From an uncultured Gammaproteobacteria bacterium (GTDB taxonomy: Bacteria; Pseudomonadota; Gammaproteobacteria; Steroidobacterales; Woeseiaceae): 64,000 nucleotides of DNA. The translations under genes and the position numbers were made by a program. Of this stretch, positions 1 to 9,760 are shown piece after piece; position 1 is the first letter of the stretch, and each line of letters opens with the position of its first letter. The notes beneath the pieces were generated by a model. It was not told where the DNA came from and ran no database searches. It worked only from the letters and a program-made list of their open reading frames with translations. The DNA lies in the NCBI GenBank assembly GCA_937899415.1, contig CALBPI010000062.1, forward strand, positions 62,001-126,000, given 5' to 3'.

Positions 1-105
1 AAGATCGATAGCACGCTCGGCGAGGGCAGCGCCTTCCGTTGTCTGTTTCCGACTTCTCGGCTTGCGGGCCCCGAGGCCCTGCAGGCGGTTGGTGGCGAGC
101 GCTAA
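1..105 (+). CDS. phoR: C-terminal end of sensor histidine kinase, probably PhoR (partial)
   Basis: Only the last 34 codons are inside the window; the gene begins upstream. The visible residues STLGEGSAFRCLFP match the G2 box and final beta strand of a histidine-kinase ATPase domain, which binds ATP for autophosphorylation. The identity as PhoR, the phosphate-sensing partner of PhoB, is inferred from phoU 114 nt downstream and the pst operon beyond. After the ATPase fold there is a short 17-residue tail. Another two-component kinase cannot be excluded from so little sequence. Confidence 0.6.
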   Translation, partial: KIDSTLGEGSAFRCLFPTSRLAGPEALQAVGGER

Positions 106-219
106 CGCTGCGCGTTGAACTGAGTCGGTCCCGCCGGGTCGAACTGCTAAACTTCCGATAGGCCCTCGCATGCGACGGGCGTCACGGCAATACCGCGAGT
201 TTGCGGCGAAGGTAACCGA

Positions 220-933
220 ATGCAGCCCGTCGATCTGACACATCACATTTCGAAGCGCTTCGAGAAGGATCTCGAGGAGTTGCGCGGCAACGTGCTCGCT
301 ATGGGCGGTCTAGTTGAATCACAGCTCACGAAGGCCATCGATGCCGTCGTGTCCGGCAACAGCGAGCTGGGCCTTCGCGTCGCGCACGACGACTACAAAG
401 TCAACCGGTTCGAGGTCACGATTGATGAAGCCTGCAGCCGCATCATTGCGACGCGTGCGCCGGCGGCATCGGATCTGCGCCTGATCATGGCCATCATCAA
501 GACGATCACGGATCTCGAGCGTATCGGCGATGAGGCCGAGAAGATCGGTTTTCTTGCTTCCCGGCTCGCCAACATGGATCGGCCCAGCGACTCCTACCGC
601 GAACTCAAGACGCTGGGCGCCCATGTGCGGCGTATGGTGGCCGCGGCCATGGACGCGTTTGCGCGCATGGACGTCGATGCGGCGCTGGCCACGGTGCGTG
701 AGGACGAGTACGTCGACGAGGAGTACGAAAAGATCCAGCGTCAATGCATCACGTTCATGATGGAAGACCCGCGCACGATCCGTCGTTTTATGGACGTGAC
801 CTGGGCTGCGCGGTCGCTGGAACGCATTGGCGACCACGCGAAGAACATCTGCGAGTACGTGATCTACATGGTGCGCGGCAAGGATATCCGCCACATCAAT
901 GTCGACGAGATTGATCTCGACGAACAGGACTGA
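220..933 (+). CDS. phoU: Phosphate-signalling regulator PhoU
   Basis: PhoU links the PstSCAB phosphate importer to the PhoR kinase and keeps the Pho regulon off when phosphate is plentiful. The 237-residue protein has the usual size and two tandem three-helix PhoU repeats. Each repeat carries the metal-binding signature: DLERIGDEAEKIG at residues 98-110 and SLERIGDHAKNICEY at 199-213. The ATG is preceded by GAAGG about 7 nt upstream. It follows the kinase gene rather than pstB, so it is split from the pst operon by dsbB and dapE. Family assignment is secure; the regulatory role is known from homologues. Confidence 0.95.
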   Translation: MQPVDLTHHISKRFEKDLEELRGNVLAMGGLVESQLTKAIDAVVSGNSELGLRVAHDDYKVNRFEVTIDEACSRIIATRAPAASDLRLIMAIIKTITDLERIGDEAEKIGFLASRLANMDRPSDSYRELKTLGAHVRRMVAAAMDAFARMDVDAALATVREDEYVDEEYEKIQRQCITFMMEDPRTIRRFMDVTWAARSLERIGDHAKNICEYVIYMVRGKDIRHINVDEIDLDEQD

Positions 934-936
934 CGG

Positions 937-1449
937 ATGCCGAGACTGACCCGAAGAACGGGCAATGCGCTGACCGCGCTCGCGTGTTTTGGTCTGCTGG
1001 CTTTTGCGCTGTACTCGCAGTACGTGCTCGAGCTCTACCCGTGCCCCCTGTGCATCTTTCAGCGCATTGCGGTTGCAGGTCTGGGGCTTGTGACGCTCAT
1101 CGCGGCGCTCCACAACCCCGCGCGCGTCGGCACTATCGTCTACACCGTGCTGGCACTCGCGACCGGCGGGCTGGGTGTTGGCATCGCCGCACGCCATGTC
1201 TGGCTGCAGAACCTGCCGCCTGACCAGGTGCCCGCCTGCGGTGCCGGCCTCGATTACATGCTCGACACCTTGCCGCTCACGAGTGTCGTTCGGCAGGTGC
1301 TGACGGCATCCGGTGAGTGTGCCGAAGTGTCCTGGCGCCTCCTTGGCCTGACCATGCCCACCTGGGTGGTAATCGCGGTTTCCGCGTTGCTGCTTTGGGT
1401 GCTCGTCGTCAACACGCGGCTGCCACGACGCACTGCCTCGGCTTTGTAG
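937..1449 (+). CDS. dsbB: Disulfide bond formation protein DsbB
   Basis: DsbB is the inner-membrane quinone reductase that reoxidises periplasmic DsbA. The 170-residue product has four hydrophobic segments. The first periplasmic loop carries the CPLC pair (Cys36, Cys39) followed by the conserved FQR, and the second loop carries Cys101 and Cys128, matching the two redox pairs of the E. coli enzyme. It starts 3 nt after phoU and is probably co-transcribed, although no functional link to phosphate signalling is known. Its stop lies 4 nt from the stop of convergent dapE. No dsbA is visible here. Confidence 0.95.
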   Translation: MPRLTRRTGNALTALACFGLLAFALYSQYVLELYPCPLCIFQRIAVAGLGLVTLIAALHNPARVGTIVYTVLALATGGLGVGIAARHVWLQNLPPDQVPACGAGLDYMLDTLPLTSVVRQVLTASGECAEVSWRLLGLTMPTWVVIAVSALLLWVLVVNTRLPRRTASAL

Positions 1450-1453
1450 GTCA

Positions 1454-2611
1454 TCAAGTCAGCAGGCGTTGCATGACGCCTTCGTACATTGTCGCCAGCC
1501 TGCCGATATCGCTGATCTTCACGTGCTCGTTGATCTTGTGAATGGAGGCATTCACGGGGCCGAGCTCCACGACGTCAACGCCCGCAGGCGCGATGAAGCG
1601 ACCATCCGACGTGCCGCCGCCCGTCGAAAGCTCGGTGGTGAGGCCCGACACGTCGCGGATCGCCTCGGTCACTGCGTCGGTCAGTGTGCCGGGCTCCGTG
1701 AGAAACGGTTCGCCCGACAGGTGCCAGTCGAGCGTGCAGTCGATACCGAATTCGCCGACGAGCGCCGCGACCTTTTGCTGGAGCTCCTTAAACGTCCATT
1801 CGGTCGAATAGCGGAAGTTGAAGCGTGCCGAGAGGCTGCCCGGTGTGACATTGGGCGCCCCCGTGTCCGAAACGACCTTGACCACCTGAAACGAGGTGGG
1901 CGGGAAGTGGGCGTTGCCGTCGTCGAGCGGCATTCGGACCAGTGCGTCGAGCACGGGCGCAAACGCATGGATGGGGTTGCGCGCGAGGTGCGGGTAGGCA
2001 ACGTGCCCCTGGATGCCGTGTACGGTCAGCATGCCCGACAGGGACCCGCGTCGACCAATGCGGATGCGGTCACCCAGGGCGTCCTCGCTTGAGGGCTCGC
2101 CGATCACGCACCAGTCGATGCGTTCGTCCCGGTCCACGAGTGCCTCCACGACCTTGAGCGTACCGTGCCGCGCCGGGCCTTCCTCGTCGCTCGTGATCAG
2201 GAAAGCCAGCGAGCCCTGGTGCTCGGGATGGCGCGCCACGAAGCGCTCGACGGCAACGACCATGGCGGCCAGGCTGGCTTTCATGTCTGCGGCGCCACGC
2301 CCGTACAGTAGCCCATCGCGTTGGGTGGGCACGAACGGGTCACTGTCCCACTTCTCGAGTGGCCCGGGCGGCACGACGTCAGTGTGACCGGCGAAGCAGA
2401 GCACAGGACCTTCGGTGCCGCGTCGCGACCAGAGGTTGTCGGTCGCAACGGCGCCTTCACCGAATGGCATGTGGGCGTTGGCGAAGCCCAGTGCCGCGAG
2501 ACGCTCGGCAATCAACGTTTGGCAGCCGGCATCTTCGGGTGTGATTGAGGGGCGTTGGATCAGCGCTTCCGTGAGTTCCAGCGCATCTTTGTTGAAGGTG
2601 TGTTCAGTCAT
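1454..2611 (-). CDS. dapE: Succinyl-diaminopimelate desuccinylase DapE
   Basis: DapE hydrolyses N-succinyl-LL-diaminopimelate to LL-diaminopimelate in the succinylase branch of lysine and peptidoglycan-precursor synthesis. The 385-residue M20-family protein shows the di-zinc ligands in order: His76 in AGHTDVV, Asp109 in GRGAADMK, and the catalytic/metal pair Glu143-Glu144 in SDEEGPA. A C-terminal histidine lies in [11 protein letters not shown]. The other dap genes (yffB-dapD-dapC) are on the same strand about 5 kb away, separated by the oppositely oriented pst operon, so this gene must have its own promoter in the 121-bp region shared with pstS. Confidence 0.96.
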   Translation of the reverse strand: MTEHTFNKDALELTEALIQRPSITPEDAGCQTLIAERLAALGFANAHMPFGEGAVATDNLWSRRGTEGPVLCFAGHTDVVPPGPLEKWDSDPFVPTQRDGLLYGRGAADMKASLAAMVVAVERFVARHPEHQGSLAFLITSDEEGPARHGTLKVVEALVDRDERIDWCVIGEPSSEDALGDRIRIGRRGSLSGMLTVHGIQGHVAYPHLARNPIHAFAPVLDALVRMPLDDGNAHFPPTSFQVVKVVSDTGAPNVTPGSLSARFNFRYSTEWTFKELQQKVAALVGEFGIDCTLDWHLSGEPFLTEPGTLTDAVTEAIRDVSGLTTELSTGGGTSDGRFIAPAGVDVVELGPVNASIHKINEHVKISDIGRLATMYEGVMQRLLT

Positions 2612-2670
2612 CAGGGCTCAAAGCTAATCAGGGGGTTAAGAACGCCGCGGCGGCACAAACGGGGCGCGGA

Positions 2671-2688
2671 CTGCAACAAATCGGTAAC
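2671..2688 (+). promoter_or_regulatory. Candidate Pho box upstream of pstS
   Basis: CTGCAAC-AAAT-CGGTAAC resembles the PhoB box, two CTGTCA(T/C)-type heptamers separated by an AT-rich 4-mer. The half-sites match the consensus at 4/7 and 5/7 positions by my count. It sits 45 nt before the pstS start, in front of an AT-rich tract (2691-2720) that holds several possible -10 hexamers. Position and AT contrast support it; the sequence match alone is moderate. Confidence 0.5.
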
Positions 2689-2732
2689 GAAAGAGATTTA
2701 TCCTTGTAAATCATAAATTTGAGTGGCCGCGC

Positions 2733-3809
2733 GTGGCGTTGCTCCAGAACAACAAAAAAACCGGAATGACCTGCTGGCACGGCATCACCGCGGTGCTGTT
2801 TCTGCTCTGTAGTGCGTCGGCACAAGCACAGCAAGGCCGAAACTACATCGCTATCGTGGGCTCGTCGACCGTATACCCTTTTTCGACAGTGGTCGCGGAA
2901 CGGTTCGGGCGCGGGCAGGTGTTCCGCACGCCGAAAGTCGAGGCGACCGGTTCTGGTGGTGGCCTGAAAGCATTCTGCGCAGGGGTAGGCGCGCGCTTCC
3001 CAGATATCGCGAACGCCTCACGTCGCATTAAGGCCTCCGAGCTCGCGTTGTGCCAGGACAATGGCGTGGACGCGGTGCTTGAGGTCAAGGTGGGCTACGA
3101 CGGCATCGTGCTGGCTAATGCCACGGGCGCGCCGCGCGTGGCATTGACCCGCACGCAGCTCTGGTTGGCGCTGGCCAAGAACGTACCGGCGGCCGATGGC
3201 AGTGAGCGGCTCATCGCGAATCCGTACCGCCGTTGGATCGACATCGACCCCTCGTTGCCGGACACGGAGATTGAGGTGCTGGGTCCGCCGCCCACCTCGG
3301 GCACGCGCGATGCGTTTGTTGAGCTTGCGATGACGGGTGGCTGCCAGGGCATCGACTGGATTCGTGACCTGCAGGCAAGTAATGCGCCGCGATTTCGTGC
3401 GATCTGCCAGGCCGTTCGCGAAGACGGTCATTTCGTTGAGACGGGTGAGAACGACAACCTTACCGTGCAGAAGCTGCGCGCGAATCCGACGGCTCTTGGC
3501 ATCCTTGGTTTCAGTTTTGTCGATCAGAACACGGACAAGGTGCAGGGCTCGGTCATCGACGGCTTCGAACCCACATTCGAGAACATCGCGTCGGGGCGGT
3601 ACGCCGTGTCGCGTTCGCTCTACTTCTACGTCAAGCGCTCGCACATCGGCGTCATTCCCGGGCTCGACGAATTCGTTGCCGAGTTTACGAGCGAGCGCGC
3701 CTGGGGACGCGACGGCTACCTGGCCGCACGCGGCCTGATCCCGATGCCAATCGCCGAGCGCGCAGAGTATCTCGCAAGCGTCCTCGCGCTGAGCCCCCTT
3801 TACCTGTGA
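2733..3809 (+). CDS. pstS: Phosphate ABC transporter periplasmic binding protein PstS
   Basis: This is the substrate-binding component that captures inorganic phosphate in the periplasm. The GTG start gives a signal peptide with a KK-containing n-region, a hydrophobic core around residues 18-30 and an AQA-type cleavage site near residue 33. An internal ATG at 2766 is an alternative start that would still leave a signal. The mature protein begins with IVGSSTVYPF and contains a GSGGG loop near residue 73 and SGTRDAF near residue 190, typical phosphate-contacting elements of PstS-like proteins. Length is 358 aa. First gene of pstS-pstC-pstA-pstB, behind a candidate Pho box. Confidence 0.9.
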   Translation: MALLQNNKKTGMTCWHGITAVLFLLCSASAQAQQGRNYIAIVGSSTVYPFSTVVAERFGRGQVFRTPKVEATGSGGGLKAFCAGVGARFPDIANASRRIKASELALCQDNGVDAVLEVKVGYDGIVLANATGAPRVALTRTQLWLALAKNVPAADGSERLIANPYRRWIDIDPSLPDTEIEVLGPPPTSGTRDAFVELAMTGGCQGIDWIRDLQASNAPRFRAICQAVREDGHFVETGENDNLTVQKLRANPTALGILGFSFVDQNTDKVQGSVIDGFEPTFENIASGRYAVSRSLYFYVKRSHIGVIPGLDEFVAEFTSERAWGRDGYLAARGLIPMPIAERAEYLASVLALSPLYL

Positions 3810-3819
3810 GCCCTGCGGC

Positions 3820-5202
3820 ATGATCGCGATGCAACCCGGGACGTTGCTGCTGTTTGGCGCGTTCGCTGCCTTCTCAGTCTTTTTCCTGGGGCGACGGCGC
3901 GCGCTGTCACTGGGCACATCACAACAAGGGCTCAAGTCGTTGCCCGCGTATCACGGGGCCTACGCCGCGTTGTGGTTGTTTGTACCTCTGGCACTCGCGC
4001 TCCTCGTCTGGTGGTCATTCTCGGGACGCCTCGTTGAACTCAGCATGCTGCAGCGAATTCCTGATGGCGTCATTGCGGACACGGCCGGAAACGCGGGGCT
4101 CGTGCTCGACGAAATCCAGAACATCGCCAACGGGGCGATCCGGGTCGAAGATGAAGTGCTGAACGGGCTGGCGCGCGACTACGAGGCTTTGCAGGTCGAA
4201 TCGCGGCGCAGGCTGACGCTCGCGGCGCTCGCGCTCGCCATTGCGGGCGCGGCATTCGGCCTGATGCGCATTCGCCCGGATTTCAGCGCGAGGCAGCGGG
4301 TCGAGCGTTTCATCCGTGCCGTGTTGTTTCTGGCCTCGAGCGTGGCCGTACTGACCACTATCGGTATCGTCGCGACGATGTTGCTTGAGACGATTCGCTT
4401 CTTCGGGCAGGTGCCCGAAACCGAGTTTTTATTCGGACTGGAGTGGAGCCCGCAGACCGCGATTCGTAATGACCAGGTTGCCGCCGCCGGAAGTTTTGGG
4501 GCCGTGCCGCTTTTGGCGGGAACGCTGCTCGTCGCAACGCTCGCCATGCTGATCGCCGTGCCTGTGGGGCTCATGACGGCCATCTACCTGACGCAGTACG
4601 CAGGGCGCGGACTGCGTGCGGTGGTAAAGCCGTTGCTCGAGGTACTGGCCGGGATTCCCACAGTGGTCTATGGATTCTTCGCGGCGCTCACGGTCGCACC
4701 GATGGTACGCAGGTTTGGTGAAGGCCTGGGCCTGAACGTCGCTTCCGAGTCGGCGCTCGCAGCGGGGCTCGTGGTCGGCATCATGGTGATCCCCCAGATC
4801 TCGTCACTCTCGGACGATGCCTTAACCGCCGTGCCACGCTCGTTGCGCGACGGCGCTCTGGCCCTGGGCGCGACGCGTTCGGAGGCCACTCGCAATGTGC
4901 TGTTGCCCGCCGCAATGCCGGGCATCGTCGGCGGCGTCCTGCTCGCGCTGTCTCGCGCAATCGGTGAAACGATGATCGTCGTGATGGCCGCAGGCTTGGC
5001 GGCGAACCTCACGGCCAACCCTTTTGAAGCTGTTACCACGATGACGGTCCAGATCGTGTCGCTACTCACGGGCGATCAGGAATTCGCGAGCGCGCGGACG
5101 TTGGCGGCCTTTGCGCTGGGCTTGTTCCTGTTCATGGTCACGCTGGCGCTGAATGTGCTTGGGCAGCGCGTCGTGCGCCAGCAACAGGTTCACGAACGCT
5201 AG
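3820..5202 (+). CDS. pstC: Phosphate ABC transporter permease PstC (long form)
   Basis: PstC is one of the two membrane channel subunits of the phosphate importer. The permease domain occupies roughly residues 220-455 and contains the cytoplasmic coupling segment with GALALGATRSEATRNVLLP, the EAA-like loop that contacts PstB. At 460 aa it is about 140 residues longer than the E. coli protein. The extra N-terminal part holds additional hydrophobic segments (about 5-23, 46-64 and 132-150) and a soluble loop. It follows pstS by 10 nt. Long PstC variants occur in other gammaproteobacteria; the function of the extension is unknown. Confidence 0.93.
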   Translation: MIAMQPGTLLLFGAFAAFSVFFLGRRRALSLGTSQQGLKSLPAYHGAYAALWLFVPLALALLVWWSFSGRLVELSMLQRIPDGVIADTAGNAGLVLDEIQNIANGAIRVEDEVLNGLARDYEALQVESRRRLTLAALALAIAGAAFGLMRIRPDFSARQRVERFIRAVLFLASSVAVLTTIGIVATMLLETIRFFGQVPETEFLFGLEWSPQTAIRNDQVAAAGSFGAVPLLAGTLLVATLAMLIAVPVGLMTAIYLTQYAGRGLRAVVKPLLEVLAGIPTVVYGFFAALTVAPMVRRFGEGLGLNVASESALAAGLVVGIMVIPQISSLSDDALTAVPRSLRDGALALGATRSEATRNVLLPAAMPGIVGGVLLALSRAIGETMIVVMAAGLAANLTANPFEAVTTMTVQIVSLLTGDQEFASARTLAAFALGLFLFMVTLALNVLGQRVVRQQQVHER

Positions 5203-5205
5203 GCC

Positions 5206-6498
5206 ATGGCATGGGTACTCGAAGACGCGCGCAGTGCCGTTGCGGCGAGCCTGCGCCGCCGACACGCCCGCGAGCGCCGGTTCCGCTTGCTCGGTCTGGC
5301 CGCCGTGCTTGTCGGCATGCTGTTCTTGCTGTTGTTGTTTGTGACCGTGCTGTCGCAGGGTATTGGTGCCTTTCGTCAGACCGAACTCATGCTCCCCATG
5401 GACGTCACGGCGGCTCAGGTCGACCCGCTTGGCGACGGGAGCCGCGAATCGCTGGCCGCCGGGAATTACGACGCTGTCGTGCGGGAGGCCATTCACCGCT
5501 CGTTGCCGGGTACCGCGCCTCGCGCCGACCGGGCCGCGCTGGTTGCGCTGGTCAGTGTGGAGGCCGGTTTTAGGCTGCGCGACCGGGTCATCGCAGCACC
5601 GGAGCTAGTGGGGCAACGCGTGGAACTCTGGGTGCCCTCGAGCGATGACGTGGATCTCTATGTACAGGGCCGCGTGAATCGTGACACGCCTTTGGCTGCG
5701 CGTGAGCTCGAGGACCGGCAGTTTGATTGGGTTGATGCACTCGCCGCGGAGGGGCGGGTGGTACGTGTGTTCAACACGGCGCTCATCAAGAATGGTGATT
5801 CCCGAAATCCCGAACTCGCCGGCGTTCGTGCCGCCTTCCGCGGTTCGTTGTACATGCTGGCCGTGATGCTGGTGCTCGCGTTTCCCGTGGGCGTAGCTGC
5901 GGCGGTCTATCTCGAGGAGTTTGCGCCGCGCAACCGTTGGACGGACCTCATCGAGGTCAATATCAATAACCTCGCTGCCGTGCCTTCGATTGTGTACGGA
6001 CTGCTCGGTCTCGTGGTCTTTATCAACTGGCTGGCGCTCCCTCGATCTGCGCCGCTTGTCGGTGGCCTCGTGCTCGCGTTGTTAACGCTGCCCGTGATCA
6101 TTATCTCGGCGCGGGCCGCCATCAAGGCCGTACCCGCGACCCTGCGCGACGCCGCACTGGCACTGGGCGCTTCACGCGTGCAAACCGTGTTCGGGCATGT
6201 GCTGCCCCAGGCGCTGCCGGGTATCATTACGGGGACGGTCATTGGCATCGCACGCGCGCTGGGCGAGACGGCGCCCTTGCTCATGATTGGTATGGTCGCA
6301 TTCATCGCGGACATCCCCAGAAGCCCTCTCGATCCTTCCACGGCGCTCCCGGTCCAGGTGTACCAGTGGGCCGAGAGTCCGGACCCATCGTTTGTTGCGC
6401 GGACGGCGGCGGCCATCATGGTGCTGCTCGCTTTCCTGTTCGCGATGAACTTGCTGGCGCTCATGCTGCGGCGTAAGTTTGAGGGCCACGCGGGATGA
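5206..6498 (+). CDS. pstA: Phosphate ABC transporter permease PstA (long form)
   Basis: PstA pairs with PstC to form the phosphate channel. One membrane segment at about residues 28-50 is followed by an extracytoplasmic insertion of roughly 160 residues. The permease core starts near residue 213 and includes the EAA-like loop [20 protein letters not shown]. Total length is 430 aa against about 296 in E. coli, so the enlargement parallels that of PstC. The start is 3 nt after pstC. The insertions in both permeases probably face the periplasm, where they could contact PstS or a sensor, but that is inference. Confidence 0.93.
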   Translation: MAWVLEDARSAVAASLRRRHARERRFRLLGLAAVLVGMLFLLLLFVTVLSQGIGAFRQTELMLPMDVTAAQVDPLGDGSRESLAAGNYDAVVREAIHRSLPGTAPRADRAALVALVSVEAGFRLRDRVIAAPELVGQRVELWVPSSDDVDLYVQGRVNRDTPLAARELEDRQFDWVDALAAEGRVVRVFNTALIKNGDSRNPELAGVRAAFRGSLYMLAVMLVLAFPVGVAAAVYLEEFAPRNRWTDLIEVNINNLAAVPSIVYGLLGLVVFINWLALPRSAPLVGGLVLALLTLPVIIISARAAIKAVPATLRDAALALGASRVQTVFGHVLPQALPGIITGTVIGIARALGETAPLLMIGMVAFIADIPRSPLDPSTALPVQVYQWAESPDPSFVARTAAAIMVLLAFLFAMNLLALMLRRKFEGHAG

Positions 6499-6535
6499 CG
6501 AACGCCGGCACTCAAGTTCGCAATCGGAGACGACG

Positions 6536-7381
6536 GTGGCAGCCGTAACACCCCAGTCTGAAGACCACGATAAAGCCACGACGATGCCTTCGGAAACAGA
6601 GGTCGTTGGTACGCCGTTCGTCGATACGCCGTGCATGCGTGTGCGGGATGTGAGCGTGCGCTACGGCGGCACGGCCGTACTTCACAACGTCAGCCTCGAT
6701 ATTGCGCACCATGAAGCGCTTGCGCTGATTGGCGCATCGGGCAGCGGCAAATCGACGTTTCTGAGGTGTCTCAATCGTATGAATGACACGATTGACGATG
6801 CCCGCGTGTCGGGCGAGATCCGTATTGACGATGACGATATCCACGGGCGCGACATGGACGTTGTCGCACTGCGCGCGCGCGTGGGAATGGTGTTCCAGAA
6901 ACCGAACCCGTTCCCCAGGTCGATTTACGACAATGTCGCCTACGGTCCGCGCATTCATGGCCTCGCAGGAAACCGCGCGGAGCTCGATGACATCGTGCAC
7001 CAATGTCTCGACCGGGTCGGCTTATTGGCCGAAGTGAAAGACCGGCTCGATGCGAGCGGGACGAGCCTCTCCGACGGGCAGCAACAGCGATTATGTATCG
7101 CGAGGACGCTGGCCGTGGGGCCTGAAGTCATTCTCATGGACGAGCCATGCTCGGCGCTCGATCCCATTGCCACGGCGCGGATCGAAGATCTTATCGACGC
7201 ACTGCGCGAGCGCTACGCGATTGTGATCGTGACGCACTCGATGCAGCAGGCCGCGCGCGTGTCGCAGCGCACCGCTTATTTTCACAAGGGCCAACTGATC
7301 GAAGTCGATGAGACGGACCGGCTCTTCACCAATCCCGGTCACCGGCTGACTGAGGACTACATCACAGGCCGCCTGGGCTGA
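6536..7381 (+). CDS. pstB: Phosphate ABC transporter ATPase PstB
   Basis: PstB hydrolyses ATP to drive phosphate import. The ABC signatures are intact: Walker [11 protein letters not shown]-loop in VFQKPNPFP, signature LSDGQQQR, Walker [14 protein letters not shown] and the switch histidine in VTHSMQQA. The open frame extends upstream to a TTG at 6479 that would overlap pstA. I prefer the GTG at 6536 because GGAGA lies 5 nt before it, giving a 281-residue protein close to the family length; an ATG at 6584 is the next alternative. The signature loop reads LSDGQQQR rather than the usual LSGGQQQR. Its stop is 9 nt from convergent yffB. Confidence 0.93.
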   Translation: MAAVTPQSEDHDKATTMPSETEVVGTPFVDTPCMRVRDVSVRYGGTAVLHNVSLDIAHHEALALIGASGSGKSTFLRCLNRMNDTIDDARVSGEIRIDDDDIHGRDMDVVALRARVGMVFQKPNPFPRSIYDNVAYGPRIHGLAGNRAELDDIVHQCLDRVGLLAEVKDRLDASGTSLSDGQQQRLCIARTLAVGPEVILMDEPCSALDPIATARIEDLIDALRERYAIVIVTHSMQQAARVSQRTAYFHKGQLIEVDETDRLFTNPGHRLTEDYITGRLG

Positions 7382-7390
7382 GGTGATCCA

Positions 7391-7732
7391 CTAGTCGATC
7401 AGCGCCGCCCAGCGGTCCGCGTCGAAACCCACCGTGACTGCGGTTGCCGTCTCGAGAACGGGGCGCTTGATCAGCGTCGGGTGAGCGATCAGCTGCTTCG
7501 CCGGGTCGTCCAGAATCTCCCCACGAGTTGCGTCGTCAAGCCCACGCCAGGTCGTCGAGCGACGGTTGATGAGGGCGTCCGCGCCCACCGCATCAAGCCA
7601 GCGCGCGAGCATTGCGGAGTCGGGTGTCGACTCACGGACATCGACAAAGTCGTGCGCCGAGCCGCGCGCATCGAGCCAGCGCCGGGCTTTGCGACAGCTG
7701 TCGCAATTCTTGAGGCCGTGGACGGTGATCAT
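7391..7732 (-). CDS. yffB: ArsC/Spx-family thioredoxin-fold protein YffB
   Basis: A 113-residue protein of the arsenate-reductase-like family. It closely follows the E. coli YffB pattern: [16 protein letters not shown] at the N-terminus with Cys10 and Cys13, RRSTTWRGL in the middle, and IKRPVL near residue 87. In E. coli yffB is next to dapE, and here it overlaps dapD by 4 nt (ATGA), so it belongs to the dap operon. Its biochemical role is not settled; a glutathione-dependent thiol reductase activity has been proposed. Because of the genetic context, true arsenate reduction seems unlikely. Confidence 0.88.
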   Translation of the reverse strand: MITVHGLKNCDSCRKARRWLDARGSAHDFVDVRESTPDSAMLARWLDAVGADALINRRSTTWRGLDDATRGEILDDPAKQLIAHPTLIKRPVLETATAVTVGFDADRWAALID

Positions 7733-8553
7733 CCGTGCGACGCCGCCCGCAGCAGTTCATTGAGCCCGACACGCTTACGCGTCTTCTCGTCAACGCGCTT
7801 GACGATGATCGCGGCATAGAGCGAGTAGCGGCCGTCGTGGGAGGGCAGGCTGCCGGGTACCACGACGCTGCCCGCGGGCACGCGGCCGTAGTGCACCTCA
7901 TTGGTATCCCGGTCGAAGATGCGTGTGCTCTGCCCGATGTACACACCCATCGACAGCACGGCGCCTCGCTCGACGATGACGCCTTCGACGACCTCGGACC
8001 GGGCGCCGATGAAGCAGTCGTCCTCGATGATCGTGGGCGTCGCCTGCAGGGGCTCGAGCACACCGCCAATGCCGACACCGCCCGACAAGTGGACATTGCT
8101 GCCGATCTGGGCGCAGCTGCCAACCGTGGCCCAGGTGTCCACCATGGTGCCGCTGCCAATGTAGGCGCCGATGTTGGTGTAGGAAGGCATCAGGACAACA
8201 TCGGGCGCGACGTAGGCACCCTGACGAACCTGTGCGTCGGGTACCACGCGAACGCCATCGCGGGCAAAGTCCTCGGCCGTGTAGTCCGCGTACTTGAGCG
8301 GCACTTTGTCGTAGTAGGGGTTCGGCGCGTGCTCAATGCGCGCGTTGTCGCGCAGACGAAACGACAGCAGCACGGCTTTCTTCAGCCACTCGTTGACCTG
8401 CCAGTCGCCATCGACGGGCTCCGCAACCCGGGCCTCGCCGCGGTCGAGCAGCCCGATGGCCGCATCGACGGCGTCGCGCAATGCGGTATCCGCCCTGTCG
8501 ATGGAGTCGCGCGCCTCCCAGGCGGCCTCAATGGTGTCGATGATCGCCTGCAT
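7729..8553 (-). CDS. dapD: Tetrahydrodipicolinate N-succinyltransferase DapD
   Basis: DapD uses succinyl-CoA to acylate tetrahydrodipicolinate, the entry step of the succinylase lysine/DAP branch. The 274-residue product matches the E. coli length exactly. An N-terminal helical domain precedes a left-handed beta helix with hexapeptide repeats (for example [20 protein letters not shown] and VGIGGVLEP). The open frame continues far upstream through dapC, but this ATG is chosen because a perfect AAGGAGG lies 8 nt before it (minus strand, 8562-8568) and the product then has the conserved N-terminus. dapC ends 4 nt upstream; yffB overlaps downstream. Confidence 0.96.
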   Translation of the reverse strand: MQAIIDTIEAAWEARDSIDRADTALRDAVDAAIGLLDRGEARVAEPVDGDWQVNEWLKKAVLLSFRLRDNARIEHAPNPYYDKVPLKYADYTAEDFARDGVRVVPDAQVRQGAYVAPDVVLMPSYTNIGAYIGSGTMVDTWATVGSCAQIGSNVHLSGGVGIGGVLEPLQATPTIIEDDCFIGARSEVVEGVIVERGAVLSMGVYIGQSTRIFDRDTNEVHYGRVPAGSVVVPGSLPSHDGRYSLYAAIIVKRVDEKTRKRVGLNELLRAASHG

Positions 8554-8557
8554 GGCG

Positions 8558-9760
8558 TCAGCCTCCTTGGCTTGATTCGAAGTCGGCCACGCGCTGGACG
8601 GCCTCGAGTGTTTGTTCGGGTGTCGCGACCAGTGACAGTCGCACGTAGCCTTCACCGGGGTTGCGGCCGTCGACTGTGCGCGCGAGGTAGCGCCCTGGCA
8701 CAACCGTGACGCCGGCACTCGCGTGAAGCTGTCGCGCCCATTCGGTTTCGTCCCCGCCGACGGGTAGCCACACGTAGAACGTCGCGGCCGGTGTGTCGAC
8801 CGCCCAATGTGTCGCGAGCACGGGCAGTGCTTGAGCGTACTTGTCATTGTATTGCGCGCGATTGTCGGCGACATGGGCGTCGTCGTTCCATGCCGCAATA
8901 CTGGCCGCCTGCACGGCCAGCGACATCGAGCAGCCATGGTAAGTGCGGTAGCGCCCGTAGTCGCTGATGAGGGCGGTGTCGCCGGCCACAAATCCCGAAC
9001 GCATACCGGGCAGATTGGAGCGCTTCGAGAGGCTGTGGAACACGAGTACCCGCTCGAACGCGTCGCTACCCAAAGCGGCGGCCGCATTGAGCATCGATAC
9101 GGGTGGTGTGTCGCGGTAGAGCTCGATATAGCACTCGTCTGTGAGCACGATGAAGTCATGTCGTTGCGCCAGTTCAACGAGGTGCTTCAGGTAATCGAGA
9201 TCCGCGACCGTGCCGCAGGGGTTCACAGGGTTGCAGAGGTAGAACAGGCGCGCGCGGTCGAAACGCTCGGGCGCGATTGCGTGGAGGTTGGGAAGGAAGT
9301 TATGGCCCGCTGTGACATTGAGATAGTCCGGCGCAGCCCCCGCAAGCAAGGCCGCGCCTTCATAGATCTGATAGAACGGGTTGGGCATCAGTACGGTTTG
9401 CCCGGCACCCGCGTGGCAGAACACCTGCGCCGCTGCAAACAGCGCTTCTCGGGTTCCCGTGACGGGCTGCACCATGCGCGTGGGGTCGACCGTGACGTCA
9501 AAGCGGCGCGCGAGCCAGTCGGCGCAGGCGCTGCGCAGTTCATCACTGCCGCGAATGGTCGGGTAGCGTGAGACGCCATCCACGAGGGCATCCCGATACG
9601 CGGCCAGCGCTACTTCGGGTGGCGTGTGTCGCGGTTCCCCAATGGATAGCGGAATCGGCGTGATCGACTTGGGTGGCGTGTTGTCGCGCAGCAACGCATC
9701 GAGCTTCTCGAACGGGTAGGGCGCAAGCGCGGCCATGCCCGGATTGGAGGCATCCGTCAT
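8558..9760 (-). CDS. dapC: Succinyldiaminopimelate aminotransferase DapC
   Basis: A class I/II PLP-dependent aminotransferase that converts N-succinyl-2-amino-6-ketopimelate to N-succinyl-LL-diaminopimelate, the step between DapD and DapE. The 400-residue sequence shows [10 protein letters not shown] (cofactor phosphate/substrate region), TDECYIELY (PLP-ring aspartate) and the Schiff-base lysine in SLSKRSN. Substrate specificity is inferred from its place between glnD and dapD, the arrangement in which DapC was defined, because the fold alone does not separate it from other aminotransferases. It overlaps glnD by 4 nt. Confidence 0.93.
   Translation of the reverse strand: MTDASNPGMAALAPYPFEKLDALLRDNTPPKSITPIPLSIGEPRHTPPEVALAAYRDALVDGVSRYPTIRGSDELRSACADWLARRFDVTVDPTRMVQPVTGTREALFAAAQVFCHAGAGQTVLMPNPFYQIYEGAALLAGAAPDYLNVTAGHNFLPNLHAIAPERFDRARLFYLCNPVNPCGTVADLDYLKHLVELAQRHDFIVLTDECYIELYRDTPPVSMLNAAAALGSDAFERVLVFHSLSKRSNLPGMRSGFVAGDTALISDYGRYRTYHGCSMSLAVQAASIAAWNDDAHVADNRAQYNDKYAQALPVLATHWAVDTPAATFYVWLPVGGDETEWARQLHASAGVTVVPGRYLARTVDGRNPGEGYVRLSLVATPEQTLEAVQRVADFESSQGG

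Noticed and set aside
6479-6535. TTG start of pstB overlapping pstA
   Set aside because: No ribosome site and unconserved residues; GTG 6536 with GGAGA 5 nt upstream is better.
8554-9177. Upstream extension of the dapD frame through dapC
   Set aside because: The extra 208 codons read dapC in a wrong frame; the ATG at 8553 has a perfect ribosome site and gives the standard 274-residue enzyme.
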